A DNA stretch of 7,887 nt, taken from assembly GCA_022561415.1 (NCBI GenBank), contig JADFRH010000101.1:1-7887 (forward strand). Reading direction: 5' to 3'. Under the pieces are notes generated by a model, which was not told the DNA's origin, searched no databases, and was given only the letters and a program-made list of their open reading frames with translations. This document shows, one piece after another, positions 6,797 to 7,887 of the stretch (position 1 is the stretch's first letter; the number at the start of each line of letters is the position of its first letter). This stretch comes from Planctomycetota bacterium (GTDB lineage: Bacteria; Planctomycetota; Phycisphaerae; UBA1845). The position numbers and the translations under genes are program-made.

Positions 6797-7108
6797 TCAT
6801 TTGTCCTTGAAAGCACGTCGCGAAAGACCAGTGGCTCGCTCTAACCAGTCGATTGCTCGACAAATTTCGTTCGTGGGGCTTCGCTTAGAAGAGGTGGCAG
6901 CAAGAAGGTCATGGTCTCGCCAGTCGTCTCTTCGAAATCTCGAATAGGCTTCTTGCGACCCATCTAGATCGACGATGGGAAGGACGATCGTTGCTTTTTT
7001 CGGTGGGAAAAATAGCGGGGTCGGTTCGGGTCTGACGTATGAGCGAGTAGGGTTCATCTTACCGATCGGTAGAATCATCGCTAACTCGTTGCGCTGCAAT
7101 GCCCGCAA
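6797..7108 (-). CDS. Hypothetical small protein, unknown family
   Basis: 103 residues from TTG 7106-7108, or 93 from the in-frame ATG 7076-7078 (MILPIGKMNPTRSYVRPEP). I do not recognise it. The first half is proline- and hydrophobic-rich (PEPTPLFFPPKKATIVLPIV). The second half is charged and helical (YSRFRRDDWRDHDLLAATSS), ending with EICRAIDWLERATGLSRRAF, which could be a short helical pair. There is no signal peptide, membrane helix, metal motif or catalytic motif. Support for being real is moderate: the frame is uninterrupted and packed 6 bases before another plausible minus-strand gene. The lack of an ATG at the longest start and of a clear ribosome site counts against it. Base composition is near 52% GC in one 60-base line I counted (7021-7080), against about 72% in a line of the pseudo-ABC gene (601-660), which hints at a different origin. 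Confidence 0.38.
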   Translation of the reverse strand: MRALQRNELAMILPIGKMNPTRSYVRPEPTPLFFPPKKATIVLPIVDLDGSQEAYSRFRRDDWRDHDLLAATSSKRSPTNEICRAIDWLERATGLSRRAFKDK

Positions 7109-7252
7109 TTTTCATGCGGTTCGATTGTACGGGCGTGCGAGAGAATAAGGCACCGCGTAAGGCAGGATCGATTCGATAAAACCAAGAATCGTGTTCAAAT
7201 GCGTGGCAGATTCAACCACTCTGGGATGTGGTTTCCGAGGCGATACAGCCCT

Positions 7253-7456
7253 TCAGTTCGCCCCCGGATGCGGCGCAAGGCGCTTGAGTTCTTCCGTAAA
7301 GTTTTCGACGATGCGAAGTTCGCTCCCGCCCTTACCCTCTACGATTGAGGGAACACTCTTGACCGGAAGGAAACGCTTACCGTCGGGAGAGACGCCGAAC
7401 ATCCGGGTGGTTCGCGTGTAGTAATAATTGCCTTCGACGCGAACATGAGTGTTGCT
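7253..7456 (-). pseudogene. C-terminal remnant of a TolB/PD40 propeller (kinase-associated)
   Basis: This minus-strand frame is open from just after TGA 7457-7459 to TGA 7253-7255. It reads VEGNYYYTRTTRMFGVSPDG, then KRFLPVK, and later ELRIVENFTEELKRLAPHPG. This closely resembles the stereotyped end of bacterial Ser/Thr kinases that carry a C-terminal PD40/TolB-like beta-propeller ('VSPDGqRFLm...', then 'vvvNWfeELKrlvP'). Only the last blade and tail are present. There is no start codon suited to this piece: the only ATG, at MFGV, lies inside the conserved part. It directly follows the kinase domain on the same strand but one frame away, so it is best read as the surviving end of the same gene after an internal deletion. 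Confidence 0.62.
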
Positions 7457-7887
7457 TCACTCGCCGTCGGCCGTTCGGACGGTTCTTTTGCAAGCATAAG
7501 GTCCAGTGTCTTCTCAACTCCGTCCGGGAGATCGCTGCGCCATTTCGCAATGGGCGCTGGCGGCACGGACACAATTTTGTGCATGAGCGCGGCATAGGAG
7601 TCCGCTTCATGTGGGCGCTTTCCCGACAGCATCTCGTAGAGCATCGCCCCGATGCTGTATATGTCCGAAGCGTTTGTCACCATGCCGCCGGACGCCTGCT
7701 CTGGCGACATATAGGCTGGTGTGCCGGGCCGCATCTCAGCTTGGGTCAGTTTGCTGACATCCTCGGCGTAGGCCAAGCCGAAATCACACACGACAGCTGT
7801 TCCCTTATGCCTGCCCACATTTGCTGGCTTAAGGTCCCGGTGAATGATGGCCGCATCATGCATAGCGTCGATGCCAGACAGAACCTG
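7339..7887 (-). CDS. Eukaryotic-like Ser/Thr protein kinase (PknB type), partial, altered C-terminus
   Basis: The gene enters from the right edge, reading QVLSGIDAMHDAAIIHRDLK; the ATP-binding lobe lies outside the window. The catalytic loop HRDLKPAN is at 7819-7842, so Asp and Asn are intact. DFG is at 7777-7785, and the activation segment ends in GTPAYMSPE at 7699-7725. Next is DIYSIGAMLYEMLSGKRPHE (subdomain IX), then LAKEPSERPTASEA, which closes the C-lobe with the invariant Arg. The visible half therefore looks catalytically sound. After about PTASEATLMF the reading frame carries on for some 30 unfamiliar residues to a stop at 7339-7341. The frame next door encodes a known kinase-associated propeller tail. 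A full-length relative would have a linker, often a membrane helix, and a sensor or propeller domain of several hundred residues. These are missing here. It may be a shortened active kinase or a decaying gene. Confidence 0.85.
   Translation of the reverse strand, partial: QVLSGIDAMHDAAIIHRDLKPANVGRHKGTAVVCDFGLAYAEDVSKLTQAEMRPGTPAYMSPEQASGGMVTNASDIYSIGAMLYEMLSGKRPHEADSYAALMHKIVSVPPAPIAKWRSDLPDGVEKTLDLMLAKEPSERPTASEATLMFASKAIITTREPPGCSASLPTVSVSFRSRVFPQS

Noticed and set aside
7169..7191. Inverted repeat CGATTC ... GAATCG with an 11-base loop between the kinase remnant and the small genes
   Set aside because: The stem is only 6 bp, does not extend, and has no T-run beside it, so it is too weak to call a terminator or operator.

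Overview
The window looks like GC-rich bacterial DNA from an environmental lineage. Two gene types point that way: eukaryotic-like Ser/Thr kinase and TPR genes, and a peptidylglycine-hydroxylase-like copper protein. These combinations are common in Myxococcota/Deltaproteobacteria-like, Acidobacteriota and Planctomycetota genomes. I cannot place it more precisely, and the taxon is inference only.

Bases 1-4379 are a tightly packed plus-strand block that looks like part of a surface polysaccharide or glycoconjugate locus. It holds the 3' end of a GT-B glycosyltransferase, a 626-residue membrane protein built like an ABC exporter half-transporter but with every ATPase motif eroded, and two more family-4-type glycosyltransferases. 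The genes overlap by 4 bases (GTGA at 153-156, ATGA at 3192-3195) or sit 25 bases apart, so they are probably one operon. Two tandem repeats fall inside the coding sequence. A 12-bp array (1389-1484) encodes a Gly-Ala-Ala-Asp linker inside the degenerate nucleotide-binding domain. A 19-bp, three-copy array (3159-3215) sits on the stop/start junction of the last two glycosyltransferases.

Bases 4447-7887 are different: genes point in both directions and several are broken. A minus-strand copper-monooxygenase-like gene (4447 to about 5340) has lost its N-terminus. It meets head to head a plus-strand TPR gene (about 5342-6244) that has also lost its N-terminus, which looks like a recombination breakpoint. 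Then come two small minus-strand genes of lower GC (6797-7108, unknown; 6398-6790, carboxypeptidase-regulatory-like beta-sandwich). The window ends in a minus-strand Ser/Thr kinase running off the edge. Its kinase domain is followed almost at once, in another frame, by the last 60 or so residues typical of the TolB/PD40 propeller that follows such kinases. This suggests a large internal deletion.

I see no tRNA, rRNA, CRISPR array or insertion sequence. The most unusual items are the pseudo-ABC protein with its in-frame repeat, the 19-bp array whose single-copy form would fuse two glycosyltransferases, and the cluster of truncated signalling genes.
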